Below are positions 39,201 to 47,400 of a DNA stretch of 64,000 nt, piece after piece. The position numbers and the translations under genes are program-made. A model generated the notes under the pieces. The model was given only the letters and a program-made list of their open reading frames with translations. It was not told the origin of the DNA and searched no databases. Origin of the DNA: Lepisosteus oculatus (taxonomy: Eukaryota > Chordata > Actinopteri > Semionotiformes > Lepisosteidae); assembly GCF_040954835.1 (NCBI RefSeq), contig NC_090716.1:7532275-7596274 (forward strand), given 5' to 3'. Positions within the stretch are counted from its first letter, which is position 1. Each line of letters begins with the position of its first letter.

Positions 39201-40076
39201 TTTTAAGAAAGAGAAATAGTTAAAAATAATGTTTTGACATTTCACCTTGACTGTTCTGGTTTTAGTTCATTCTCAGAATAAAATGTTTAATATTGAAGGG
39301 TAACATCCTGGAACGATTGAGCTCGATCATAGAATAAAAAGTGTCTTTTAAAACTTTCTGTATTTTTCAATCCACACACAGTAGACAGTCATATATAGGT
39401 TAATCCTTCTCTTGCCATTTAATATAAAATATTGTTATTATAGTTTACATTCTTATCCTGTGATTTTACAGTTATATATTATTAATGCACCATTTTTGTA
39501 TTCTGCTTAAATGTGTGTATGATATCTACTTGAACAGATTAAATATTTAAAGCTGTTTTTATACATTTACTCACACATACTATTAAAGTACATACTTCAT
39601 TGCCATAGAAAGTGACATTGATGATCATTTATAGTCTATTGCTGGTTACTGGTAACAAAGGGGGTATAAAGTAAGGTATTACTCCGAAATCAAAGAATAA
39701 TGAAAATTGATTATTAAAACTCAATATATAATTAATTAGTTGGTAAAATATTTGCTATTTTTTTAATCTAGGTTTTATCAAAGCATATTAAAAGGATGAA
39801 TTGCTTGTCTAACCAAAATCATGGTTACAAAAATTTCATCTTTGTCCTTTCACTTTCTGGAAAAAGTGTAGTCCTCTACAGTACAGTACTAGGCTCACAT
39901 GCTAATTCTAGCAAGAATTCAAAGGAATTATTCATTTTAGAGATTAAGATTACGATATTTTCATTTAGCACAAAAATATTTCATATATAAGCATTCCATA
40001 TTTTAAAAATGCAGAATAAGAAAAATAAATTGATCACAAGAAAGATCTTACCTTCTTTAATTAGACTCTTTAACAT
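15104..40076 (-). CDS. DCDC1: Doublecortin domain-containing protein 1, N-terminal part (8 coding exons, 3' end not found)
   Basis: Microtubule-associated doublecortin-family protein. Exons on the minus strand, 5' to 3': 40052-40076, 30634-30826, 28361-28633, 27499-27625, 26373-26535, 21504-21709, 19061-19154, 15104-15270. All have GT-AG borders and their phases join without a break into 416 codons. Residues 1-175 are Ser-rich and look disordered, ending in a short basic RPFSAPGSQLR segment. The first doublecortin-like domain is about 182-256 (RVIAYKNGS, then LLEECTIKL). The second is about 304-395 (RVLVFKNG, then FLDLCTEKLNL). The C-terminal exon carries CLQNSITPLRGP and VWVSKGE, close to human DCDC1 as I remember it. 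The human protein continues far beyond this point (coiled coil, more doublecortin and ricin-like domains), so later exons lie to the left or a short isoform is used. It is head to head with DNAJC24. The family is tied to microtubules; a ciliary role is inferred from the promoter X-box. Confidence 0.93.
15271..19060 (-). other. DCDC1: DCDC1 intron 7
   Basis: Mostly AT-rich. It includes a perfect 10-bp hairpin at 16036-16064 and two patches with higher GC and longer open frames (17,565-17,790 and 18,630-18,940) that have no recognisable protein family and no paired splice sites. Confidence 0.75.
16036..16064. repeat. Perfect 10-bp inverted repeat, 9-base loop
   Basis: CAACCACAAT pairs with ATTGTGGTTG. 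It is flanked on both sides by ACTAGTTG in direct orientation (16025-16032 and 16073-16080), which may mark a small mobile element with its target duplication. Confidence 0.6.
19061..19154 (-). CDS. DCDC1: DCDC1 coding exon 7
   Basis: Encodes FLDLCTEKLNLTSPAKVLYD then WGGNRIEDISH, matching human VLDTCTIRMNLNLPARYFYD and GRKIEDISK. Acceptor ttctcttctag, donor GTATGA in phase 1. It completes the helix and turn of the second doublecortin-like domain. Too short to appear as a stand-alone ORF. Confidence 0.94.
19155..21503 (-). other. DCDC1: DCDC1 intron 6
   Basis: No gene or recognised transposon seen. A short TA/CA-rich simple stretch lies near 20,560-20,605. Confidence 0.75.
21504..21709 (-). 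CDS. DCDC1: DCDC1 coding exon 6, linker and start of second doublecortin-like domain
   Basis: Begins HLSLAKEASWTMNGVVLPND (human has TWTMNGLMLPTD), then a basic linker RLRRLSEKT, then RVLVFKNGTGRTGYEVT, the first strands of a second doublecortin-like domain. Acceptor ccttttcttccag, donor GTAAAA, ends in phase 0. 206 nt. Confidence 0.97.
21710..26372 (-). other. DCDC1: DCDC1 intron 5
   Basis: Holds a copy of a dispersed repeat tail at 22360-22453 and a TAAT-rich island just before exon 5 at 26,090-26,345. The remainder is unremarkable AT-rich sequence. Confidence 0.75.
22360..22453 (+). repeat. Dispersed repeat tail, copy 1
   Basis: Shares the order GGTTCCACAACTGAAAC, CTTCTC-TTTTC and ACCTCTACTTATTCC-like segments with the copy at 45,323-45,392 on the other strand. 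It looks like the 3' end of a retroelement common in fish. Confidence 0.55.
26373..26535 (-). CDS. DCDC1: DCDC1 coding exon 5, end of first doublecortin-like domain
   Basis: Encodes LLEECTIKLKLNTAARRVF, then EPKDIPHDADVYISSGE, closely matching human LLEECTEKLNLNMAARRVF and DIPHEADVYVSTGE. Acceptor tttggtttgcag, donor GTACCA in phase 1. 54 codons plus one base. Confidence 0.97.
27185..27445 (+). mobile_element. Tc1/mariner-like transposase relic
   Basis: With frame jumps, the plus strand reads VIIWRGITL, then VQQYLDEVIPEV, QDNAITHNAKIT, and a degraded NTQVLLWPSYSSNMN. These follow the order of the Tc1 transposase DDE-domain blocks (VMVWGGIS, DNARPH, LPWPACSPDMNP). There are several stops and shifts, so it is long dead. 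It ends about 55 bases from DCDC1 exon 4. Terminal repeats were not found. Confidence 0.75.
27499..27625 (-). CDS. DCDC1: DCDC1 coding exon 4, start of first doublecortin-like domain
   Basis: Encodes RSLHFSRKSPVFKYKPW, then IIRVIAYKNGSRCTFARVTA. The xxRVxAYKNGS strand is the signature opening of the doublecortin fold and matches human VIKVTAYKNGSR. The acceptor follows a long T-run and the donor is GTAATC. It begins in phase 2 and ends in phase 0, agreeing with both neighbours. A Tc1-like transposon relic ends about 55 bases beyond its donor. Confidence 0.95.
28361..28633 (-). CDS. DCDC1: DCDC1 coding exon 3
   Basis: Acceptor ctgcag is followed by G, completing the Arg codon from exon 2, then KFLSPYESKTLKECKKRR. 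The middle is rich in Ser, Asn and Glu. The end, KGKRPFSAPGSQLR, matches the human NRPVSAPVGQLR segment that precedes the first doublecortin-like domain. Donor GTAACC, phase 2. 273 nt. Confidence 0.92.
28634..30633 (-). other. DCDC1: DCDC1 intron 2
   Basis: About 2.0 kb, AT-rich, with nothing recognisable. Confidence 0.75.
30634..30826 (-). CDS. DCDC1: DCDC1 coding exon 2
   Basis: Encodes MASVRRPAS, a Ser/Thr-rich stretch, then SLEDLLVQKYNERFNATL and CHLP, leaving AG (phase 2) before a GTAAGC donor. The acceptor is the first AG of an AGAG tandem, and only that choice keeps the frame with exon 1. The segment looks disordered and poorly conserved, typical of the N-terminus of this protein. Confidence 0.85.
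33570..34420 (-). mobile_element. Degraded non-LTR retrotransposon (reverse transcriptase fragment)
   Basis: The minus strand reads QLLKASGLDSSNCNLLKE, then after a shift NTAPIHKKNDKTEVYYMS. These resemble the LKxxKAxGPDGIxxxxLKE and VxPIFKKGDKxxxxNYRPxS blocks of CR1/L2-type reverse transcriptases. There are many stops. The left boundary is vague. Confidence 0.55.
34741..34862. repeat. TA-rich low-complexity stretch
   Basis: Runs of ATT, ATAT and TTATTA with almost no G or C. It lies just outside the reverse-transcriptase relic. Confidence 0.7.
35757..35832 (+). repeat. Short dispersed fish repeat with (AAT)n start
   Basis: An (AAT)n run leads into 'cttatatagcgcttttctgg' and 'cactcaaagcgctttacag', a segment seen many times in ray-finned fish genomes, with the self-complementary AAAGCGC / GCGCTTT arms. 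Confidence 0.65.
38305..38585 (+). mobile_element. tRNA-derived SINE
   Basis: tRNA-like head with A-box (tggctatgtgg) and B-box (gttcatatccc), then a body with 'cccctgagtaaggccctta' and 'ctctgaccccaagcttctct'. The tail has 'aattgtatatggccaataaa' and ends in an ATCTA-type short repeat. I recognise the body and tail as a common SINE family of ray-finned fish genomes; the exact family name needs a repeat library. Confidence 0.8.
40052..40076 (-). CDS. DCDC1: DCDC1 coding exon 1 (start codon, 25 nt)
   Basis: ATG at 40074-40076 opens MLKSLIKE and leaves one base (phase 1) before a good donor (GTAAGA). Joined to the AG at the start of the next exon it makes GAG and runs straight into MASVRRPAS. 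The exon sits about 36 bases downstream of an X-box motif, as expected for a first exon. An alternative reading is that this exon is 5' UTR and translation starts at the ATG of exon 2 (30822-30824). Confidence 0.7.
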
Positions 40077-40112
40077 TACATTTGTACAGAGACTTAAATA
40101 TGTTGTGCAGCT

Positions 40113-40126
40113 GTTTCCATGGCGAT
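40113..40126. promoter_or_regulatory. X-box-like RFX site in the DCDC1/DNAJC24 divergent promoter
   Basis: GTTTCCATGGCGAT matches the imperfect-palindrome X-box GTTGCCATGGCAAC at 11 of 14 positions, with both half-sites in register. It is 37 bases upstream of the DCDC1 ATG, in the usual window for ciliary-gene X-boxes. It is followed by a CRE-like half site (GGCGTCAC, 40127-40134). RFX control of DCDC1 is inferred. Confidence 0.6.
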
Positions 40127-40524
40127 GGCGTCACTACTGCAAACAACTTCCCCGTTGTGTCTCATGCTATTAAGTCCGGTTGGAAAATAGCTTTCATAAA
40201 ATACCTTCTTATAATTCACACGAAACTTTTAAAATTGTAATCTTTATCTAAATAAATGCCTTTACTTTTCTTTAAAATGTAATAATTCATTGACAAAAAA
40301 CTTGTATTTTTAATTGTGCATTTATTTCATTTTCTAGAGCGTGGTCCTTAATATAAAAAAGGTTTAGTATATGAAAAATAATAAATGCTTAATGGTTCTG
40401 TTTGAAATTACCCCGTATGATTGCTTAATCATATGTGCTCGATAGCTTTTATGCTATCTGTAAAATGTTATACAATTTAAAAGAAATATGTTCATGTTCA
40501 TCAAAAACATGTTCTTAACCCATG

Positions 40525-40582
40525 TTTCCCGGGGACGTTAAAAACGGAAGCAAACATTTCATGTGGTCTGGGACGGGAATGT
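40525..40582 (+). other. DNAJC24: Probable non-coding exon 1 of DNAJC24 (5' boundary approximate)
   Basis: GC-rich promoter-like sequence ends in ATGT followed by GTAAGT, a near-perfect donor. The next acceptor (ttcttttaaacag, exon from 41243) opens the exon holding the start codon. The exon holds an ATG (40561) that opens an upstream frame. The 5' end is not visible. Confidence 0.5.
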
Positions 40583-41242
40583 GTAAGTGAAAATTTGGAA
40601 AACTGGAGAAACGTTGTAATAGAGAATGGGGATGGCTTTCTTGTTTCAAAATAGCACCAATAAAAAAAGAACAGTCTTTCGTAGTTACAAGGTTTTAATG
40701 TTTAATTTAAAGGGTACGTAATGTGTGTATTCGCAGCTGTTTCGCAGTTTTTACCTAGCGTTGCAGCTCTTTCTTTAGTGAGCCAGTCGACAAGAATAAA
40801 ATATCTAATCTACCCACAAAATATGGTGCATTTGCTAAAATCACATGCTGTTTTAATGCCGCTTCCAAGGCGAATTTGTGTGGCAGATTTTGAATGAGAT
40901 GTACCTCACTAGGGAAATGATTGTGGTAGTTTCCATTTGTAGCAAGAAGTTCACATTTTCACTAATGAAAAAAACATTACTAGATTAGCTAGTCGTTCAC
41001 CACCTACAGTGAAATGCATTCGCCAAGGTAATCTCATTTGTGATAATCTTTTCGATGGCATTTACAAGTATGGGGTTTCTATTTTCAACATTCACCTTGG
41101 AGTTTATAAATACAAAGACAAAATAATGTATTGTTATTTATGTTGTAAATCCCACAACCCAGGATTGTCAGGAACCAATAAAATAAAACATATTTTGAAG
41201 CCCATAAAATTTTTATAACGTAATTCTGCTTCTTTTAAACAG

Positions 41243-41401
41243 GTTTACTGACAGAGGATGTGCTAAACATGACAGATTTGTATTTTGACCGATATGACAG
41301 ATGAAAGTGCTCTGCAGAAAGACTGGTATGCAGTACTTGAAGCCAGTCCATCAGATAGCTTGCAAGAGCTGAAACAGAAGTACCAGAAACTGGCACTCTT
41401 G
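41243..41401 (+). CDS. DNAJC24: DNAJC24 exon 2: 5' UTR and first 36 codons
   Basis: Acceptor at 41241-41242; coding starts at 41294. Encodes MTDESALQKDWYAVLEASPS and the first J-domain helix pair up to KLALL, then donor GTATGT in phase 0. Two short upstream ATGs (41258 and 41269) precede the start. The coding exon ends exactly before the HPD-bearing segment, as in the human gene. Confidence 0.95.
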
Positions 41402-44400
41402 GTATGTATTATTAACTAGATGTTTTGTTTCTAATGAGGACATACCTTATATTAATGAATACAGTATAGTAGGGGGACTATTCAGCAAAACTTGGAATCC
41501 ACAGTGTCCTGGGGGATGAGAGTCATGGTCTTATCATATAAAAACATTACACTTGATCTTTTATCACCAAAGAAATAAAGTATAAAATTGTAACATTTTA
41601 GGTTACAATATTATACTTTAAACACACATTCTTGTGTGTTTAATAGACTCTTAAAATCTGATAAGTAATACTTATAATAATACTTTGTGGTGCTGCCTTG
41701 TGCCCCATACAATGTGTCAGTCCACTTTTTTATTGCATGGATGGGATCAGTAACCAGTTGTAGTCCTCTCTTAATAAGTGGGTGTTGTGGAATCTCAGGA
41801 AGTGGAAATACTGCAGTGGTCAGGGACTGATCAAAAAAGCTCACACTTGCCCTTCATCTGTTAAATGATTTGAGTGGATGGGTTCAGATCATATTAGAGT
41901 TTAGACGCCCTAATTCTATTTCTGTCCTTCCATTTAGTGGGCATAGAGAGCTGGAGGACCATTCCTTGGACCGATGGCCATTAGTGTAGGATACGGAAAT
42001 CCACCTTGAGGAATCTGGCTAGACTGGGCTGAAGTTGCAGTTTTTTCTCTGACCAAATAAGACCCTGTGCCAAAGGGCACAGTAGGCTCAAAGTGCTTTT
42101 ATGGGCTGAACATGTGTATAGAGCCCTAGTGGCTATATACTATACCTGATTCATGCCTCTGCCAGCAAGGATTCCATTCCAGAGAATTGTCATTCACCAA
42201 TGTGAAAGGATTTTGCTGCCTTACTTAAGTCTTAAATGAAAACACAGCACTGCAAGTGCTAATCCCCCTTATGTTCTGGTTCAAGAATAAACAGGTTATC
42301 TTTCCAAACAAGAATAGCTATTGCCCTACATCCTTGCGCTTACTTGCATCAAATACATTATGAAGAACATTAGGCCGGGGTTATTAATACCTGCTAATGG
42401 AAATGCAGTGCAGCTCTGATGCCCATGGAGATCTTTCTGTGAACTGGGATGCAAAGTTCTATTATTTTTTTAAATGAAGGATAAAGTAAGATCTGTGACA
42501 GTGCATTAATTATTTTCTGTAAGGCTCCAAGGAGGACAGACACATTTACTGTTCCTAATCAAAAATGAGTTCTTTTGAGGCATCCTATAGCAGGTCACCT
42601 TTTTTTACTTTCTCACTTTACCCACAGCTCATTGACTTCAGATAACAAATTCTGCTATAATGTTATTTGTGTGAATATTGGCTATGCATATGAAATCAAA
42701 TATGTTTTAGTACACTTAATAGTACACAATTGTTAGTGAAAGCACCGTAAACTCCAAGACTGATGATGCTTCAATCAATCTTGAAATTTACTTTTATTTG
42801 GAGCTAATTGTTAGAGACCTTTACATAAGAGTTTAAGCTTAGTTGGTTTGATAGCTAAAGTACTTACTTAAAACAGTTTATGTATAATGTATAGCCTCAG
42901 GAGAGTAACAGATTGTACAGTCCTTTTAAATCTAAGACTTAAAAGGCCAAAAGCATTTGGCTTTTTAACAAAATGCAGTCGTTAGTCTTACTATTTTTAA
43001 TGTTACTGTTAAACGGATTACAGATATAAATCATAGAGGCAGTTTCAGTTTTTTCCAAAGATATAGTCTGCTATATAGCTTAATTTTTAAATAAGAAAAA
43101 TACATAAAGTTATTGCATTTGTTAAAATCTTATGTTGATACCTGAAGCCTGCCCTCAAATTCATACTTAATGATGTTATTATTTGGATTATTTAATCTTT
43201 GAGAGGAAAAGTGCAGTTTAAGCAGATTTGTATAATCCTCCATTTGCAGATCCATTTTAATTACAGTAACTCACAACAGTAAACGAATTTCAACCTAAAA
43301 AGGTGCAAATATGCAAATTTAATATGAAATAAACTCATATTATTCTGATGAAGTATCAGTTATGGTCAGAAGTTTTAAATACTGTAGTTGAGATATAGAT
43401 ATGAGACTTGTTTTATTTCAAACAAGTGTTCTTCATTTTCTATGTACGGAAGCTCCTCCTTATAATTAGTCTATAAGAGGACACTTTGCTTATGCTTTTA
43501 TTCATATTTTGCAGTCTTTGCCATTTTAAAAGACCTATTACTGTATCTTGAGTATCAATGTGAAATTACTGTATGGGTGCACAGCAAGATTTTTTTAAGT
43601 GTGCTTGATTTACTCGCATTTGCTTAAACAAGTATAAATAATTTCATTTAGGCATTTCCTTTTTTCTGAAGGATTATATTCTTCACATTGGAAAAAGAAG
43701 GCTACTGCTATTTCACAGTGACTCTGTAACCTTAATGCTGTGGTGTTATAAAAACATGACTTGTTAGGACAGCAGTTCTAGTGCATTGGCAACGTTAAGA
43801 ATAGGACTACAGTAGAACTGTCAAGCCGCCTCTTTGAAATACAATAATCCACTCATTCCCTTAAATAAATAGAAATGGCTTGAGGCAAACCTTAAGCACA
43901 ATGCAGCTGGGTTTTTTTCCCCTAATAATGCTTTAAATTAGTCATTCCTTAAACATTAGGTGGCAGTAGCGTGATGTTATTGGCCTTTGCTCTGCCCTTG
44001 ATGCTTGGCTTTTTACAGAGAGCATCGATACAAGCTGAGTAAAAAATGATTGCAATTTACATTGTGGAAGGAAAATGATGTATAGCCGTCCCTCCAAGTG
44101 TTTCCCATTGCCAGCCCTCTTCATTGTATTTGTGCCTTTCCTAGCTCCATTAGCTCAAGTAAATGAATATTTTACAATGCGTGCAAGAGAGGGCAATTAA
44201 AACCCGTAACTCAGAATGGAAGAAGGCACTATTAAATTCAGGCTTTTTATTTAGCGATGTATATGTGACAAATATCTTGGCTGGATGGGAAGAGGGAGTC
44301 AATTCTGTAAAGCAGTGTCTATTGTACATGGTTTAAAATATATATTTTTTCCCTTACTCAAATGAAGTGGTAACATGAGGAAGCCAACCAAAAAACAACA

Positions 44401-47400
44401 GTTTTTTTAAAAAAGTCTTATGCCTTTCCTGTGTATGTTCAATTATATCACTCATTTATGTACTGTAGCTTGTTTTTAATGTATTATTTCTACCTGAAAA
44501 AGTGATAGTTGTAAATACAATTATTTAATAATGAACACTCAATGGTAGCAATCATAATTCATAATTGCAGCTACTCTTGTGCCTCAGAGACAGCACCAGT
44601 GACATTCTTTTTTAAATGGCCATCATACAAATTTGACACCTTTCATGGAGGTGTCTGGGTTTTCTTTAATGGTATTCCTAAGTGCTGGAGTGGTAAGTGT
44701 TCACAAGAACTGTTGGTGATGATGAGTGGAGAAGAAAAAAAGATAACAGTGCAAATGTGTTTCCAGCTAAGTTCTGCATTTAGTAACTAGACGTCTTTGG
44801 CAGTACGACATTTTTCTAGTTTTACTAAAAAAAGAAGGAACATGCAGTTCAAGGCTGGACTTTAGTCTGACAAATGTTAAAGGCACTGAGAAATCGCAGA
44901 ACACCTAAAATCTTGCTGTTAAATACCACGGTCGACATCTGATGGAGCTCATACACATTAAAACAGGGATTGGATTAAATTTCCCTGTCATTGGCCATCT
45001 CCATATTAATGTATTACTGTGATTCATGACAGCAGTATCAATGGAATAGTATCAATTACAATTTTTCCTTTCACTGCACATAAGCTAGCTACACTGTAGA
45101 ACATTTTTGAAATCAAAGAGAACCTTGTATGACAGCCCGAATTGTTATCACTGGAAGACAAAAGGTATTTTCAAGGCTAAAGTACCTAGCTGAACACTTC
45201 ACACCTGTGAGCAGATAGTGTCTGTACTCTGACAATAAGATCAATGAGCATGTTGCACATATAAACCCTGCAGGTGAGAGGCAGCTATGGGGAAAAGTGT
45301 GTGTCTGAATATTATACATACAGGAACAAGTAAAGGTTTATTCCACGCTGAAAAGAGAAGAAAAGAAACAACGTTTCAGCTGTGGAGCCTTACAGTACAT
45401 GCATTTGGTAAGAACCAGCAGAACAGAACTGAATCTTTCACAATTCTGCAAAAAAGTGGCTGAATATAATATGAACAAATTAGAATTTTCTACTTCCAAT
45501 AGAAAATTAGTTTACACACACAATATTCTGCAAAGGCTTGTGAAGTTTGGTCCTCAGATGATAGACAACGAAAGTAAAAAAAGATTATAAAAGTCCCTTG
45601 GCTCTTTAGACTGCTGTGCACTCCTTGTACCTTGCCCTAGTGGCCTTTTGGCATGGTGGTTAGCACTGCTGTCTCACAACTCCAGGATGCTGGGTTCGAT
45701 TCACCCTGGCTGGCAGGCTGTGTGGAGGGATAACAACACGTTATGCCTGTGCTTATATTGGCAGACACTCCAGTTTTCTCCCACCTCTTAAGGACACACA
45801 GGAAAGGATTGATTGGCTACTCTCAATTGCCCTATAGAGTTTACTCCCTGGTGACTATTAGATGGCTGAAAATGGCTGAAGTGCTGAAATCTTAAACTCA
45901 AGTAAAAAGGGGGCAGTTTACTGAGCATTTTGGCTACAGAAGCTCTTTTTGGAGTATTTTGATTCTGTGCTTTTATAGTGACTGTGACTGTTTCTATGTA
46001 GCATGGCTAAAGACTGTGAACAATCTTAGAGACTGAACGTCTTGTTACAGTGAACAGTCCTGTAACAAAAGTAAAGTATTAAAATACAGTATGTACATAT
46101 ATCTATATAACTTATAACATGAAGTTAAGATTGTTTAAAAATTTAGTAGCCTTTATCACAGAATTTAAACAGGATCAATTTTAATTCATATGTCCACAAT
46201 AAATTACAATAAGTAATCTCAGAGTGTTCATTTTCAAGAGGCAGGAGAGTTTTCAAGTACAGCTGTCATTTAAACTTCAAGCAGACGTCCTTAATGTTAT
46301 TTTCCGTCCAGTTAGACAAAAGCATGAGCAACACTCACTCGCTGCACACCACCGCATCCGTCGTTGTTCTTAATTTAAAGACGACGTTTCTGTTTCAGCG
46401 AGCAGCAGTTCATGCCAGTGCTGTTTACATCAAATTAACACCCTCATGCCTTTATTTCACTTACTGGCCCTCCTGAAGATAGCAGTTCCAACACTGCAGT
46501 TGTATTACATGACTTTATCATTTGCAGGGACTGCATGTGATTTCTAATGAATAAGCAGGGGAGAGTTCTGGAGGAATTCTAAAATGTTATTCAATTAAAA
46601 GTTAATAAGTAAATCCATTTGGGATTTAGGATGAGGGAGGACTTGCACTTTGAAATCTTTAGATGTGTGGTGATATACTGTATCAACAGCCAATACTCTT
46701 TCCTGACTCCTGCTGTCTAGCTTACTCTGTTCTTCCTCTTGAGTCTTCACTGAGTTTCAACATCTATTATAACTCTCTGATCTGTGTAGAATGGCTTTTT
46801 TCTGTACATGCATTCCTTATAACGGACGCTTGCTACTGAGCTAAGTACAACTGAGCACCGATCTGAAACTAACATTGCAACCTACTGAACTCTCTGCAGG
46901 CCAGCTCCTTAAACCACCCCAGCAGCTGATGCTTGAAGCTGTCCCAGCAATCAGGTGAAGCATCTTAAGATTGCTTATTAGATTAAGGTCCACGCACAAT
47001 CTGTTATCATACATACAAAAAAAACTGGACATATTACATGAAGAAAGGTCCACTAATGAAAAAAGTAATTTAAAGAAATGCATTACATTTTTGAAAAAGT
47101 GTATTGTCAATATTTTGCCATTTATTAATGTTTTTCTATAGTGTAATTTAAAAGGACAACTAATACCTTGGTACAAAGGTGATCTATTTATTTCCTGTTC
47201 AGCTAAAAAACTTTATTTTTTATAATAAGATGAATTTATTTTTATCCAAACGTATTTTGTTTTGCATCTTTTGAATCAATACTACACAAGCTGGCTCAGC
47301 TATAATGTTTTGGTTGCTATAACACCCCTTTTTGACTATCACATTATTTTAAGAATGTATGTTATTTAAGACTGTTCGCGTGGGGACAGTAGGTTTTCAG

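Larger units (their letters stand above)
30827..40051 (-). other. DCDC1: DCDC1 intron 1
   Basis: About 9.2 kb. Contains an antisense reverse-transcriptase relic (33,570-34,420), a TA-rich low-complexity stretch (34,741-34,862), a short dispersed repeat (35,757-35,832) and a tRNA-derived SINE (38,305-38,585). Otherwise AT-rich and without exons. Confidence 0.75.
40077..40582. promoter_or_regulatory. Head-to-head promoter region of DCDC1 and DNAJC24
   Basis: About 500 bases separate the DCDC1 start codon from the first DNAJC24 donor. The left side has the X-box. The right side (about 40520-40582) is GC-richer with CCCGGGGACG and an ETS-type CGGAAG. It ends in GTAAGT at 40583, read as the donor of a non-coding DNAJC24 exon 1. 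The start sites are inferred; no TATA box is evident near them. Confidence 0.6.

Noticed and set aside
41611..41844. Minus ORF with PEIPQHPLIKRG in DNAJC24 intron 2
   Set aside because: Vaguely transposon-like, but no motif I can name; left unassigned.
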